A stretch of 64,000 nucleotides of DNA from Candidatus Eisenbergiella merdigallinarum (GTDB lineage Bacteria; Bacillota; Clostridia; Lachnospirales; Lachnospiraceae). The position numbers and the translations under genes are program-made. The notes beneath the pieces were generated by a model. The model was not told the origin of the DNA. It saw nothing but the letters and a program-made list of their open reading frames with translations, and did not search any database. Below, one piece after another: positions 6,976 through 17,900 of this stretch; within the stretch, counting starts at the first letter, position 1, and each line of letters starts with the position of its first letter. The DNA is taken from NCBI GenBank assembly GCA_019119355.1, contig DWXE01000026.1, positions 1-64,000 of the forward strand, given 5' to 3'.

Positions 6976-9903
6976 GTGAGAGTGGAAGAATTGACGGCAT
7001 ATGAGCTGATCGAAAAAAAGGAGATCGGGGACTTAAGTTCCACGGGCTATTTGCTGCGGCACAAAAAGAGCGGGGCGAGGATCGCCCTTTTGTCCAACGC
7101 GGATGAGAACAAAGTGTTCTGTATCGGCTTTCGCACCCCGCCGGAAAACAGCACCGGCGTGGCCCATATCCTGGAGCACTCCGTTCTGGAGGGATCCAGG
7201 GATTTCCCGGTCAAGGATCCCTTCATCGAACTCGTAAAGGGGTCTTTGAACACGTTCTTAAACGCCATGACCTATCCGGATAAGACGCTGTACCCGGTGG
7301 CCAGCTGCAACCACAAGGACTTCGCCAACCTGATGCACGTATATCTGGACGCGGTGTTCTATCCGGCGATCTATCGGGAACCCCGGATTTTCGCCCAGGA
7401 GGGCTGGCATTATGAAATGCAGGATGCGCGCGACGAACTGACCATCAACGGCGTCGTATATAATGAGATGAAAGGAGCCTTCTCATCTCCGGACGACGTG
7501 CTGGAGCGGGAAATTTCCACCTCTCTCTATCCGGACACCCCCTATGGGGTGGAGTCCGGCGGCGACCCCGACGTCATTCCGCAGCTGACCTATGAGGAAT
7601 TTCTGGATTTTCACCGGAAGTACTACCATCCGTCCAACAGCTATATCTATCTGTACGGCGACATGGACATGGCGGAGCGGCTGGCCTGGCTGGATGAAGC
7701 GTATCTCTCCCATTTCGATGAAATCGAAGTGGATTCTTCGGTCCGGCTGCAGCGGCCTTTTGAGAAGCCGGTGGAAGTGTGCAGGCAGTATTCCGTGACG
7801 GACAGCGAACCGCTGGATCACAACGCGTATCTGTCCTGCAACATCGCGGCCGGAGACGTCCTGGACCGGGAGGAATATATCGCCTTTTCCATCCTGGATT
7901 ACGCCCTCTGCTCGGCCCAGGGCGCGCCGCTCAAGCAGGCCCTTCTGGACGCCGGAATCGGGGAGGACGTGTACAGCTATTACGAGAACGGCATTCGGCA
8001 GCCCTATTTTTCCATCGTGGCCAAAAATGCGCAAAAGGAGCAGAAGGACGATTTTTTGCGCATCGTTCAGGAGACGCTCCAAAAGCAGTGCAGGGACGGG
8101 CTGGACAAAAAGGCGCTCACCGCGGGTTTAAATTACTGCGAGTTTAAGTATCGGGAAGCGGATTACGGTTCTTTCCCCGCCGGGCTGATGTACGGCCTGC
8201 AGATGATGGACAGCTGGCTCTACGATGAAAAAGCGCCGTTTCTCCACATCGAGGCCGGAGACACCTATCGGATCCTGAGGGACAGGGTGCAGGGCCGCTA
8301 CTTCGAAGAGCTGATCGAGAAAAAGCTGCTGTTGAACCCTCACAGGAGCCTGCTGATTCTGGAACCGGTGCGGGGGCTTGCGGAGCGGAAGGAACAGGAA
8401 CTTTCCGAACGTCTGGCCGCCTATAAGGCGTCCCTGACGGAAGAGGAGATCGAAAAGATCGTGGCGGCGACCCGGGATCTGCGGGAGTTCCAGGAGCAGG
8501 AGGACAGGCCGGAAGACCTGGCCAAAATCCCGCTTTTGAAGCGGGAGGATATCCGCAGGGAGGTTGAGCCCATCGTGTTGGAGGAGCGCAGCGTGGACGG
8601 GATTTTGGCGCTGTACCACGCCATCCCCACCAACGGGATCAGCTATTTCCGGCTGTTGTTCGACTGCGGAGCCGTTTCGGAAGAACTGTTTCCCTACATC
8701 GGCATCCTGAAAGCGGTGATCGGCCTGGTGGATACCGGGCATTACAGCTATCGGGAGCTGTATACGGAGACGGATCTGCTGACGGGAGGGCTGACCCCCG
8801 TGACCAACCAGTATACCGACGCCCGGGATTTTTCCAGGCGGAAAATCACCTTTGAACTGAAGGGGAAAGCATTCCATCAGAATCTGGAGGACGCCTTGCG
8901 GCTGGCACAGGAGATGCTCCTGAAATCCGATTTTTCGGATACGAAGCGGCTGGCGGAAATCCTGGCGGAGCTCAAATCCCGGATGCAGTCTTCCATGATC
9001 GGCGCCGGACATACCGTGGCCAGCGGGAGAGCGCTGTCCTATCTTTCGGAGACGGCGGCCCTGCAGGAAGTTTTGAGCGGAATGGATTTCTACCGGCTGG
9101 TGGAACGGCTGACGGGGAACTGGGAAGAGGAAAAGGAGCTTCTTCCCGGCAGGCTGCAGGCCCTGGAGCGGGAGATCTTCTGCCGGGAAAACCTGATGCT
9201 CGACTTCATCGCGCAGGAAGAAGAGCAGTATGAACGGTTCGCGAAAGGGGCGGCGGCTTTCGCACGGGAGCTGTATCCCGCTCCGGAGACGTCAGAGCCT
9301 TTCCGGGTACGTCCTGAGAAGAAAAATGAAGGCTATCTGTCCGCTTCCCAGGTGCAGTACGTGTGCCGGGCGGGCAATTTCGTCCAAAAGGGGCTGGCCT
9401 ATACGGGAGCCCTGCGGATTTTGAAGGGAATTTTTAACAACGACTATCTCTGGAACAACGTCCGGGTCAAGGGAGGGGCTTACGGCTGTATGTGCAGCTT
9501 CGGCAAGAGCGGGGACTCCTTCCTCGTTTCCTACCGGGATCCCAACCTGTCCAGAACCATCGGCGTGTACGAACAGGCGCCGGACTTCGTGGAGCGTTTT
9601 GCGGGGGACGAACGGGCCATGACCCAGGCGGTCATCGGCACCATCAGCGAAATGGATACCCCCTTAAATCCGGCGGCGAGGGGACTGAGGGCCCTGAGCC
9701 TGTATCTGACCTGCCAGAGCGAAGAGGATCTTCAGCGGGAACGGGATCAGGTGCTGGATGCCACGGCGGAGGATATCCGCGCCCTGGCCGGCCATATCCG
9801 GGCGATTCTGGAAGCGGACTGCCTGTGCGTGGTGGGCGGTGAAAAGAAGATCCGGGAGGAAAAAGAGCTCTTTTTAACCCTGGAGCAGCTGTATCAGGGA
9901 TAG
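6976..9903 (+). CDS. M16C-family zinc metalloprotease (presequence-protease type)
   Basis: A 975-residue protease of the insulinase superfamily, subfamily M16C. The inverted zinc motif HILEH is at residues 64-68, within GVAHILEHSVLEGS, followed by NTFLNAMTYPDKTLYPVAS. The length fits the two-half clamshell enzymes that degrade peptides. The GTG start is chosen because AAGAGGAG lies 8 bases upstream and the frame is closed before it. No signal peptide is seen, so it is cytoplasmic and probably clears small unfolded peptides. The C-terminal half (IFNNDYLWNNVRVKGGAYG) is the usual non-catalytic half. Confidence 0.93.
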   Translation: MRVEELTAYELIEKKEIGDLSSTGYLLRHKKSGARIALLSNADENKVFCIGFRTPPENSTGVAHILEHSVLEGSRDFPVKDPFIELVKGSLNTFLNAMTYPDKTLYPVASCNHKDFANLMHVYLDAVFYPAIYREPRIFAQEGWHYEMQDARDELTINGVVYNEMKGAFSSPDDVLEREISTSLYPDTPYGVESGGDPDVIPQLTYEEFLDFHRKYYHPSNSYIYLYGDMDMAERLAWLDEAYLSHFDEIEVDSSVRLQRPFEKPVEVCRQYSVTDSEPLDHNAYLSCNIAAGDVLDREEYIAFSILDYALCSAQGAPLKQALLDAGIGEDVYSYYENGIRQPYFSIVAKNAQKEQKDDFLRIVQETLQKQCRDGLDKKALTAGLNYCEFKYREADYGSFPAGLMYGLQMMDSWLYDEKAPFLHIEAGDTYRILRDRVQGRYFEELIEKKLLLNPHRSLLILEPVRGLAERKEQELSERLAAYKASLTEEEIEKIVAATRDLREFQEQEDRPEDLAKIPLLKREDIRREVEPIVLEERSVDGILALYHAIPTNGISYFRLLFDCGAVSEELFPYIGILKAVIGLVDTGHYSYRELYTETDLLTGGLTPVTNQYTDARDFSRRKITFELKGKAFHQNLEDALRLAQEMLLKSDFSDTKRLAEILAELKSRMQSSMIGAGHTVASGRALSYLSETAALQEVLSGMDFYRLVERLTGNWEEEKELLPGRLQALEREIFCRENLMLDFIAQEEEQYERFAKGAAAFARELYPAPETSEPFRVRPEKKNEGYLSASQVQYVCRAGNFVQKGLAYTGALRILKGIFNNDYLWNNVRVKGGAYGCMCSFGKSGDSFLVSYRDPNLSRTIGVYEQAPDFVERFAGDERAMTQAVIGTISEMDTPLNPAARGLRALSLYLTCQSEEDLQRERDQVLDATAEDIRALAGHIRAILEADCLCVVGGEKKIREEKELFLTLEQLYQG

Positions 9904-9944
9904 GGGATTTTGGCGGCGAAACCGCCGCAGAAAAGAGGGGCTAT

Positions 9945-10970
9945 ATGAAGGAAAACAGACGGCACAGGCTGACGGCAGCCGTTTTCGCAGCGATTTTCAT
10001 GCTGCTGGCGGCGGGCTGCGGGGGATCGTCCTCGCAGACCCAGACGGAGGGCGCGGCGGCGGAAGAGGCCGTCGCCATGGACGCGGGATCCGGAGGGACG
10101 ATTTATGAAAACGCGTCGGGGGCCTTAGAAGAAAGAGAAGGAGCGGAGGCCGAAGGCGATGCGGCAAAGGACGGAGAAGCCGCGTCGGAAACGGCCAGAA
10201 AGCTGATTAAGACCGTGGACCTGACCGTGGAAACGGACGAATTCGACGCCCTTCTTACAAATGTGGAAGAGCGGACGAAGGAGCTGGGCGGTTATATCGA
10301 GAGAAGCGACGTCTACAACGGAAGCCAGGCTTCGGGCTACCGCTCCAGAAGCGCCAGCCTCAAGGTCAGGGTTCCCTCAGACCGGCTGGACGAATTCGTG
10401 GAGGAAGTGGCGGAACGGACCAACGTGACGAACAGGAGCGAGTACGTGGAGGACGTGACGCTGCAGTATGTGGATCTGGAGAGCCATAAAAAGGCGTTGT
10501 ATGCGGAACAGGAAAGCCTTCTTTCCATGCTGGAACAGGCGGAGTCCATCGAGGATATCCTGGCCATCAACGCCCAGCTGACGGACGTCCGCTATCAGAT
10601 CGAGAGCATGGAGTCCCAGCTGCGTACATATGACAATCAGATCGATTACAGCACGGTGTATTTGAATGTGGATGAAATCGAGCAATACGCTCCCGCGGAG
10701 CAGACCGGCGCCGGGGACAGGATCCGGACCGGATTCGTAAAGAATCTGCGCCGCGTCGGCAACGGGATTTCGAACTTCTTTATCGAACTGATCATCGCCA
10801 TCCCGCTTCTGGTGACGGCGGCCGTCGCCCTGGGAATCTGCATCGGAATCGTCTTTCTGGCGATCCGGGCGGGGGAGAAGAGTGCCGCGGCCAGAAAGAG
10901 CAGAGCGGAGAAAAAGCGGGCTACGGACCGGGAAAAGGAACAGCAGGGAAATGGAAAAACGAATGGATAA
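9945..10970 (+). CDS. DUF4349 lipoprotein
   Basis: A 341-residue envelope protein with a lipobox (MLLAAGC, Cys25), an acidic Ala/Glu-rich linker (about 30-85) and a DUF4349 domain (about 90-245) with its helical coiled-coil centre (LESHKKALYAEQESLLSMLEQAESIEDILAIN region). A C-terminal membrane segment (about 283-309) is followed by a highly basic tail. It is anchored at both ends, with the domain outside. The function is unknown. The stop overlaps the start of era. A GGCGG-CGAAA-CCGCC hairpin lies in the short gap before it. Confidence 0.85.
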   Translation: MKENRRHRLTAAVFAAIFMLLAAGCGGSSSQTQTEGAAAEEAVAMDAGSGGTIYENASGALEEREGAEAEGDAAKDGEAASETARKLIKTVDLTVETDEFDALLTNVEERTKELGGYIERSDVYNGSQASGYRSRSASLKVRVPSDRLDEFVEEVAERTNVTNRSEYVEDVTLQYVDLESHKKALYAEQESLLSMLEQAESIEDILAINAQLTDVRYQIESMESQLRTYDNQIDYSTVYLNVDEIEQYAPAEQTGAGDRIRTGFVKNLRRVGNGISNFFIELIIAIPLLVTAAVALGICIGIVFLAIRAGEKSAAARKSRAEKKRATDREKEQQGNGKTNG

Positions 10971-11871
10971 CAGACAGACGAAAGCGGGGTTCGTGGCGCT
11001 GGTGGGAAGGCCCAACGTGGGGAAATCCACGCTGATGAACCATCTGATCGGGCAGAAAATCGCCATCACCTCCAACAAGCCCCAGACCACGAGAAACCGG
11101 ATTCAGACCGTGTATACGGACGGCAGGGGACAGGTGGTTTTTCTGGATACGCCGGGCATCCACAAGGCGAAGAACCGGCTGGGCAGCTATATGGTGCGCG
11201 TGGCCGAAAGCACGTTAAAGGACGTGGACGCGGTGCTGTGGCTGGTGGAGCCCACCACCTTTATCGGAGCCGGGGAACGGCACATTCTGGAGCAGTTAAA
11301 GGGCTGCCGGCTGCCCGTGATCCTGGTCATCAACAAGATCGATACGGTGCAAAAGGACGCGGTGGCAAAGGCCATCGACGCCTACAGCCGGGAGATGGAG
11401 TTCGCCGAAATCGTTCCGGTTTCCGCACTGCGCAGCAACAACACGGACGCGCTTTTGACCTGCATTTTCCGGTATCTGCCCTACGGGGAACCCTTCTACG
11501 ATGAAGATACCGTCACCGATCAGCCGCAGCGCCAGATCGTGGCGGAGATGATCCGGGAGAAGGCGCTGCGCTGCCTGGAGGAGGAAATCCCCCACGGCAT
11601 CGCGGTGGCGGTGGAGCGGATGCAGTGGAAGGACAGGATCGTGGAAATCGACGCCACGATTATCTGCGAACGGGATTCCCATAAGGGGATCATCATCGGC
11701 AGGCAGGGCAGCATGCTCAAAAAGATCGGTTCCCAGGCGCGCCGGGATATCGAGAACATGGTGGAGAGCCAGGTCAATTTAAAGCTTTGGGTGAAGGTGA
11801 AGAAGGACTGGCGGGACAGCGATTTCCTTCTGAAAAATTTCGGCTATCACCCTTCGGACGCGAAGGAATAG
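10951..11871 (+). CDS. era: GTPase Era
   Basis: A 306-residue GTPase that binds 16S rRNA and helps 30S assembly. G1 is GRPNVGKST, G2 lies around PQTTRNR, G3 is DTPG, G4 is NKID, and the C-terminal KH domain contains IIIGRQGSMLKKIG. The ATG at 10951 has AAGGAA 10 bases upstream; the next ATG at 10963 is also possible. The gene overlaps the end of the DUF4349 gene by 20 bases and is followed by recO, a common Firmicutes order. Confidence 0.96.
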   Translation: MEKRMDNRQTKAGFVALVGRPNVGKSTLMNHLIGQKIAITSNKPQTTRNRIQTVYTDGRGQVVFLDTPGIHKAKNRLGSYMVRVAESTLKDVDAVLWLVEPTTFIGAGERHILEQLKGCRLPVILVINKIDTVQKDAVAKAIDAYSREMEFAEIVPVSALRSNNTDALLTCIFRYLPYGEPFYDEDTVTDQPQRQIVAEMIREKALRCLEEEIPHGIAVAVERMQWKDRIVEIDATIICERDSHKGIIIGRQGSMLKKIGSQARRDIENMVESQVNLKLWVKVKKDWRDSDFLLKNFGYHPSDAKE

Positions 11872-11937
11872 AAAGGGCCCAAAAGGAAAATCCTAAGAGA
11901 AAAAGCGGGGGTTCGTCCGCGCTTTGGGAGGCTTAGG

Positions 11938-12132
11938 ATGAAGGAAACGAATTACTGGAAGCAGTTTTTGACCACAGGAAAAATAGAAGATTATCTGGAG
12001 TACCGGGCCCGCGAATGCGGACCCGATTCTTCCCCGGACGGTTCGGAACGCGGGGAAAGGACGGCATATGCAGGATTGCGTGGAAGTGATGGGGCTCGTG
12101 CTGAAGGCAGAGCCGATGGGGGAATACGATAA
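11938..12132 (+). CDS. Small ORF upstream of recO
   Basis: A 64-codon ORF starting MKETNYWKQFLTTGKIEDYL, with GGGAGGCTTAGG before the ATG. The first 30 residues look like a genuine small soluble protein (aromatic, charged). The last third overlaps the start of recO in another frame and is low complexity, so coding may be meaningful mainly at the N-terminus. The function is unknown; translational coupling to recO is possible. Confidence 0.5.
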   Translation: MKETNYWKQFLTTGKIEDYLEYRARECGPDSSPDGSERGERTAYAGLRGSDGARAEGRADGGIR

Positions 12133-12712
12133 AAGGGTGGTCATTCTGACCAGGGAGCGGGGAAAAATTTCCGCCTTTGCCAGGGGAGCCAGAAGGCCCA
12201 ACAGCAAGTTTCTGGCGGCGGCCTGCCCCTTCGTCTTCGGGACCTTCCGGCTGCTGGAGGGCAGGAATTCCTGGTATGTGGGGGAAATTTCCGCCTCCAA
12301 TTATTTTGAACAGCTCCGCCAGGATTTCGAAGGCGCCTGCTACGGGATGTATTTTCTGGAACTGTGCGATTCCTGCACCCGGGAAAACAACGACGAAAAG
12401 GAGGTTTTAAAGCTCCTGTACCAGTCCCTGCGGGCGCTGACCCATGGATCCCTGGACAGAAGGCTGGTGCGGGCGGTGTTTGAGATCAGGCTGGTGGTGG
12501 CCAACGGGGAATTTCCGGGGCTTCCGACAGGCGATTACGAAAGCGATACCCTCTATGCCATCGGATTCATCGAATCGACCCCGGTGGAGCGCCTCTATAC
12601 CTTTACGGTCAGCGATTCCGTGCTCTCGCAGCTGGAAAAGGCTGCCGCAGCTTACCGTCGGGAAGCGCTGCCGGGCCGGTTTAAGTCCCTGGAGGTATTG
12701 GAAACTTTGTGA
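12068..12712 (+). CDS. recO: DNA repair protein RecO
   Basis: A 214-residue RecO, which anneals single strands and loads RecA with RecR. The N-terminal OB-fold (CVEVMGLVLKAEPMGEYDKRVVILTRERGKISAFARGARR) is clear, followed by the helical domain. It is somewhat shorter than the usual 240-250 residues, and the C-terminal CxxC...CxxC zinc site is absent, as in some Clostridia. It follows era. The start overlaps the small ORF at 11938-12132. Confidence 0.92.
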   Translation: MQDCVEVMGLVLKAEPMGEYDKRVVILTRERGKISAFARGARRPNSKFLAAACPFVFGTFRLLEGRNSWYVGEISASNYFEQLRQDFEGACYGMYFLELCDSCTRENNDEKEVLKLLYQSLRALTHGSLDRRLVRAVFEIRLVVANGEFPGLPTGDYESDTLYAIGFIESTPVERLYTFTVSDSVLSQLEKAAAAYRREALPGRFKSLEVLETL

Positions 12713-12720
12713 AGTTAAGG

Positions 12721-12749
12721 TTGAAAAAGGGAGTGGGGTCCGATATAAT
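12721..12749 (+). promoter_or_regulatory. Sigma-A-type promoter of the lipoprotein gene
   Basis: TTGAAA (12721-12726), a 17-base spacer, then TATAAT (12744-12749), about 65 bases before the next start codon. Confidence 0.8.
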
Positions 12750-12812
12750 AAGTAAGATTGCAGCGGCAAAACGGAAAGCCGCAAAGTTCAAGTCAGGAGG
12801 GGAGCAGTCTGA

Positions 12813-13406
12813 ATGCGCAAGACATTGACGCTGATCCTCGCGATCGTCTGCCTGACGGCGGCACTGACAGGGTGCGGAGACGATGGCGGGGTGACGGAAA
12901 CCACCATAGAGGTGAAGAAGAACGGCAGCGTGGTCCATACGATCGTGGAGGAGTTTTCGGAAGAATATTATGATCTGGAAGAACTGATGGACGTGATGCA
13001 GGAATCCTGCGAAGCGTACAACGGCGGAGCCGGGAAGAAAGCCGTAACCGTCGGGAACGTGGAAGTGACGGACGGGGTGCTCACCGCCGTGATGAATTAC
13101 GCCAGCGTTTCCGATTACGCTTCCTTCAACGGGCAGGCGCTGTTTGCCGGAAGCATCAAAGACGCGTATAACGCGGGATACAGCCTGGATGTGACGCTTC
13201 AGTCCGCACGGGAAGGCGGGGATTCCATCGCCAAAGAGGATCTGCTCAACATGGGAGAGCAGAACCTGGTGATCATCCGGGAGGACGTGGCCGTCAAGAT
13301 GTGGGGGAAGGCCCTCTACTACACGCAGGATGTGGAGCCCGCGCAGGACGCCAGGACGGTCCGGGTGACGGATCCGGATACGCTCAGCTACATCGTATTT
13401 GACTAA
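12813..13406 (+). CDS. Small lipoprotein of unknown function
   Basis: A 197-residue protein with a lipoprotein signal (LTAALTGC, Cys21) and a mature part of about 175 residues without a familiar motif (ETTIEVKKNGSVVHTIVEEF...). It is acidic and probably attached to the outer face of the membrane. AGGAGGGGAG precedes the ATG and a consensus promoter lies upstream. Its relation to the glycyl-tRNA synthetase gene 48 bases downstream is probably only positional. Confidence 0.78.
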   Translation: MRKTLTLILAIVCLTAALTGCGDDGGVTETTIEVKKNGSVVHTIVEEFSEEYYDLEELMDVMQESCEAYNGGAGKKAVTVGNVEVTDGVLTAVMNYASVSDYASFNGQALFAGSIKDAYNAGYSLDVTLQSAREGGDSIAKEDLLNMGEQNLVIIREDVAVKMWGKALYYTQDVEPAQDARTVRVTDPDTLSYIVFD

Positions 13407-13454
13407 AAAGCCGTTTTCAGGCGATCTGATAACGCGGAAAAAGGAGAAAAAAGC

Positions 13455-14843
13455 ATGGAAAAGTCTATGGAGAAAATCGTTGCTCTGGCCAAAGCCAGAG
13501 GGTTTGTCTATCCCGGTTCCGAGATTTACGGAGGCCTCGCCAACACGTGGGATTACGGGAATCTGGGCGTGGAGCTCAAGAATAACGTCAAGCGCGCCTG
13601 GTGGCAGAAGTTTATCCAGGAGAACCCCTACAATGTGGGCGTGGACTGCGCGATTCTGATGAATCCCCAGACCTGGGTGGCTTCCGGCCATCTGGGCGGT
13701 TTTTCCGATCCCCTGATGGACTGCCGGGAATGCCACGAGAGATTCCGGGCGGATAAGGTCATCGAGGATTTTGCGGCGGAGAACGGCATCGATCTGGGCG
13801 GCTCCGTGGACGGATGGAGCCAGGAGGAGATGATGAACTTCATCCGGGAGCATCAGGTTCCCTGCCCCACCTGCGGGAAGCACAACTTCACGGAGATCCG
13901 CCAGTTCAACCTGATGTTCAAGACGTTCCAGGGAGTGACGGAGGACGCCAAGAACATCGTCTATCTCCGTCCGGAGACGGCCCAGGGCATATTCGTGAAT
14001 TTTAAGAACGTGCAGCGCACTTCCAGAAAGAAGATCCCGTTCGGCATTGGGCAGATCGGAAAATCCTTCCGGAACGAGATCACGCCCGGCAATTTCACCT
14101 TCCGGACGAGGGAGTTCGAGCAGATGGAGCTGGAATTTTTCTGCGAGCCGGATACGGATCTGGAATGGTTCGCGTACTGGAAGCAGTTCTGCATCGACTG
14201 GCTGCAGAGGCTGGGCATCAGCCCGGATGAGATGCGCGTCAGGGACCATGAGCCCGAAGAGCTTTCCTTCTACTCCAAGGCCACCACGGACATCGAGTTT
14301 CTCTTCCCCTTCGGCTGGGGAGAGCTGTGGGGGATCGCTGACCGGACCAACTACGATCTGAGCCGCCACGCGGAGGTGTCCGGCCAGGATCTGTCCTACT
14401 TCGACGATACGAAGAACGAGAAATATATTCCTTACGTGATCGAGCCTTCCCTGGGCGCGGACCGGGTGGTTCTGGCCTTCCTGTGCGCCGCCTACGACGA
14501 GGAGGAGCTGGAAGGCGGGGATATGCGCACCGTGCTGCGGTTCCATCCCGCCCTCGCTCCGGTGAAGATCGGGATCCTTCCCCTTTCCAAAAAGCTCAAC
14601 GAGGGCGCGGAGAAGGTATACGCCCATCTTTGCAAAAAGTATAATTGCGAGTTCGACGACAGGGGCAACATCGGGAAAAGGTACCGCAGACAGGACGAAA
14701 TCGGGACGCCGTTTTGCGTTACATACGACTTCGATTCCGAAACGGACGGCTGCGTGACCGTGCGCTTCCGGGATTCCATGGAACAGGAGCGCGTGGCCAT
14801 CGCGGATCTGGATGCGTATTTCGCCGATAAATTCGATTTTTAA
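13455..14843 (+). CDS. glyS: Glycyl-tRNA synthetase (homodimeric type)
   Basis: A 462-residue class II glycyl-tRNA synthetase of the alpha2 type, which charges tRNA-Gly. Visible features are the N-terminal [20 protein letters not shown], the CxxC pairs CRECH and CPTCG of the insertion domain, motif 2 ([19 protein letters not shown]), motif 3 ([13 protein letters not shown]) and a C-terminal anticodon-binding domain ([11 protein letters not shown]...). AAGGAGAAAAAAGC precedes the ATG. No T-box fits in the short upstream gap. A strong terminator follows. Confidence 0.96.
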   Translation: MEKSMEKIVALAKARGFVYPGSEIYGGLANTWDYGNLGVELKNNVKRAWWQKFIQENPYNVGVDCAILMNPQTWVASGHLGGFSDPLMDCRECHERFRADKVIEDFAAENGIDLGGSVDGWSQEEMMNFIREHQVPCPTCGKHNFTEIRQFNLMFKTFQGVTEDAKNIVYLRPETAQGIFVNFKNVQRTSRKKIPFGIGQIGKSFRNEITPGNFTFRTREFEQMELEFFCEPDTDLEWFAYWKQFCIDWLQRLGISPDEMRVRDHEPEELSFYSKATTDIEFLFPFGWGELWGIADRTNYDLSRHAEVSGQDLSYFDDTKNEKYIPYVIEPSLGADRVVLAFLCAAYDEEELEGGDMRTVLRFHPALAPVKIGILPLSKKLNEGAEKVYAHLCKKYNCEFDDRGNIGKRYRRQDEIGTPFCVTYDFDSETDGCVTVRFRDSMEQERVAIADLDAYFADKFDF

Positions 14844-14861
14844 TTCCGAAGCTGTTTTGGT

Positions 14862-14895
14862 GCTGCTGCGCGGATTTTTGCGCAGCAGCTTTTTT
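14862..14895 (+). terminator. Terminator after glycyl-tRNA synthetase
   Basis: GCTGCTGCGC (14862-14871) pairs perfectly with GCGCAGCAGC (14880-14889) and is followed by six T. Confidence 0.9.
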
Positions 14896-14911
14896 CGTTG
14901 GAGGGATCGGT

Positions 14912-17900
14912 ATGGAGGATAAGAGGGCGTTCGCCGTCCTGGGCGTGAGGGCGGAAGACGGGGAAGAGGCCGTCCGCAGGGCGTATCGGAAAAAGCTGCC
15001 GCTGGTGAACCCGGAGGACGATGCGAAGGGATTTCAGGAATTGAGAGAGGCCTATGAAACCGCGCTGGCCCGCCTGAAGCGGGAGGATCGGGAGACGGAG
15101 GAAGAAAGGGACGAGACCCCTTCCGGCCTCTTTTTGCAGCGGGCGCAGGCGCTGTACGGTTCCCTGGAAGGCAGGCAGAACGCGCGGGCCTGGGAAGAAC
15201 TGTTTTCGGACCCTGCCTTTGTGGATCTGGATGAGGAGGAAAACTGCCGGAAAAAGCTGTTCGGCTGGCTGATGAGCCATTGCTACCTGCCCACGCATAT
15301 CTGGAACGTGCTGGATCGCCATTTGTCCATCGAAGCGGGACGGGAAAAGCTTCTGGAAGAGTATCCTCCGGATTTCGTCCGCTATCTGCTCCAGAGGGTC
15401 CGGGAAGGGGAGGGGTTTGACTTCGGGCAGCTCCGGGGCAGGGACGATGCGGATCTGGACGGATGGATCCTCCTGTTCATCAGGGCCGGCCGGGAGGAGC
15501 GGGAAAACAACGATGCGGCGCTGGAAGAAACGATTGCGGAAGCCATGTCCAAAGGGCTGTCCCATCCGGACCTGTGTATGGTTCGGGCGCGGCTGCTGCG
15601 GCGGCAGGGGAGAGCGCAGGAAGGAGACGCCGCCGTGGACGCCCTGCTGGAGGGGGAATTCGGCGCCTGCCAGAACGTGCGCTTTCAGGCGGCGGAATAC
15701 TTCCAGGGCGGCGGCAGGGAAGAGCGGGCGGACGAACTGTACCGGGCGCTGTTGGAGGAGTCGCCGGATCATTATATGGCGAACCGCAGAATGGCCCGGC
15801 GATATCTGGAGCAGGGGGCGTATGAAGAGGCGAAAAAATGCGTCAACGTCCTGCTGGCATTTCCCATGGACGAGGAGACAAAGGCGTTGACCAAAAAGGT
15901 CAACGAAGGGCTGTCGGCGCGGCTGATACGCACCCTGGAGGAAAATCCGGCGGATTTCGGGGCGCGGACGGAACTGGGCTGGTGCTACCTGCAGGAAGAC
16001 GAGCCGGAAAAGGCAATCGCCCTGCTGGAAGGCATGACCCCTCCGGCCGGACAGGAGATCGAATACGTCAATCTGGCCGGAAAGGCCTATTACGCGGCGA
16101 AGCGGTATGACGAGGCCCTTCCGCAGATCCTGCGCTGGAAGGAGCTTCTGGAGGAACGGCTGCGGGGGGAAGACGGCGGGAAAGGGAAGGATCAAAACCG
16201 GCTGGCCACGGCCGGGTCCATGATGGCTCAGATCTTTCTGGAAAAGGGAAAACGGGCTCCTGCGGGGGAAAAGGATCCTTTCTTCCAACGGGCGCTTCGA
16301 TGTCTCGAAGAGGAAGCGGGAGCGCATGACGCCATCGGGCGGGAGTATACCAGAGCTCTGATTTACCTGGAATGGGAGCGGTACGAAGAATGCGTGAGGA
16401 TCTGCGGAAGGCTGACGGAGGAACATCCGGAGTTCGGAGCCGCCTGGGTGCTGCATCAGAAAGGCTGCGCGAAGCTGTACGACGCTTCCGGCGTGGTCCG
16501 GGATTACCGGATTTTGCAGCGGCTGATTCCGTCTTATTCCGCTTCCCGGGAACTGGCGGCGGAGGTTTTTTACCAGCTGAAGGAACGGGAAGAGCTGGAC
16601 GCTCTGCTGAAGGAGGCCGAAGAGGCGGGCGCCCTGACGGCGGAGCTGAAACGATATCGTTTTCTGCTGATGTCGGACGAAGCGAAGAACAGGCAGGAGC
16701 TTCTGGAAGCGCTGGAATACGCCAGAGGGGTATACGAACAGGGCGGGGCGGAGGGCTGGAGCGATGAAAAGAAAGCCCGGCTGTGCGCCGAAAGGGCCAG
16801 AAATTACTGGAGGATGCAGGGGACGAACGCGGCGCTGCAGCTTATCGATCAGGCCATCGCCCTGGACGGGGAACAATCCGAGTACAGATACATCAAAGCG
16901 GGGATCCTGAAGGATGGGCAGGAGTACGCCGAAGCGCTCAGCCTGTATCTGCAGTGCGAAAGCGATTATGACAGGACGGCGCACTTTTACGCCAACGTGG
17001 GGGAATGCCATGACGGCCTGGGCCGGAAGGAGGAGGCGTTGTCCTGGCTGGAAAAGGCGGCCCGGATGGATCCGGATAACGCCGCAACCCTCGCCCGGAT
17101 CGTGCGGATTTACAGAACCTGGCCGGAGCGGCTTTCCGGGGAGGAGGAGCAGAAAAAGGCCGTGGATTATGCGCGGCGGATGACGGAGTGCGGCCAGAGC
17201 GCCTGGCATTGGATCGAAAGCGGACTTCTGTATATGGAGCTTCTGGATTACGGGCAGGCCGCGCGGGAATTTCAACGGGCCGCGGAGGCGGACCCGAAGG
17301 ATCCCTTCGCGCACAGCAACCTGGCCCGGGCCCTGCGGCTTCTGGGGCGACCGGAGGAAGCGGAGGCGGAGGGAAAGGAAGCTGCGGCCTCCATGGAGCG
17401 GGATCCTTCGCCCTGGCATCTGGAGGTTCTGGGGGACGTTTACCGCCAGCGACACGAATTTGGCCGGGCGCTGGAAACGTATCTGGAGAACTGGAAGCGG
17501 TTTCCGAAGCACAGGAAGAGATTTCTCCATCCTCTGATCGGGCTGTACTGCGCGCAGGGGAAATGGGAAGAGGCCATGCGGCGGATCGGGGAGGTCTACC
17601 CGGAAAAGAGCAGGGAATATGCGGACGCCGCCGTGCGGGTCTACTGCCTGTCGGGATTTTTCGATCAGGCGGCCCGCTACGTGCGGCACTGTTATCCGGC
17701 GGCGGGCTTCGATCTGGCGTCGATGAACAGGCAGATGGCGAAAATCTTCTGGTATCAGGGAAAGCTCCGGCAGGCGGCGGCCTGTATGAAGTCCGCCATC
17801 CGGATGCTGTCAAAAGACAGCCGGGAGCGTTTCGAGTACTGCCTGCTGGCGGCGGACATCTGTTTTTATCTGGGGAAGGAAAAAAAGGCCGCCGCCCTGG

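Noticed and set aside
14840-17689. 949-codon minus-strand ORF
   Set aside because: Antisense to the J-like TPR gene; low-complexity Pro/Arg/Phe/Leu-rich translation typical of GC-rich shadows.
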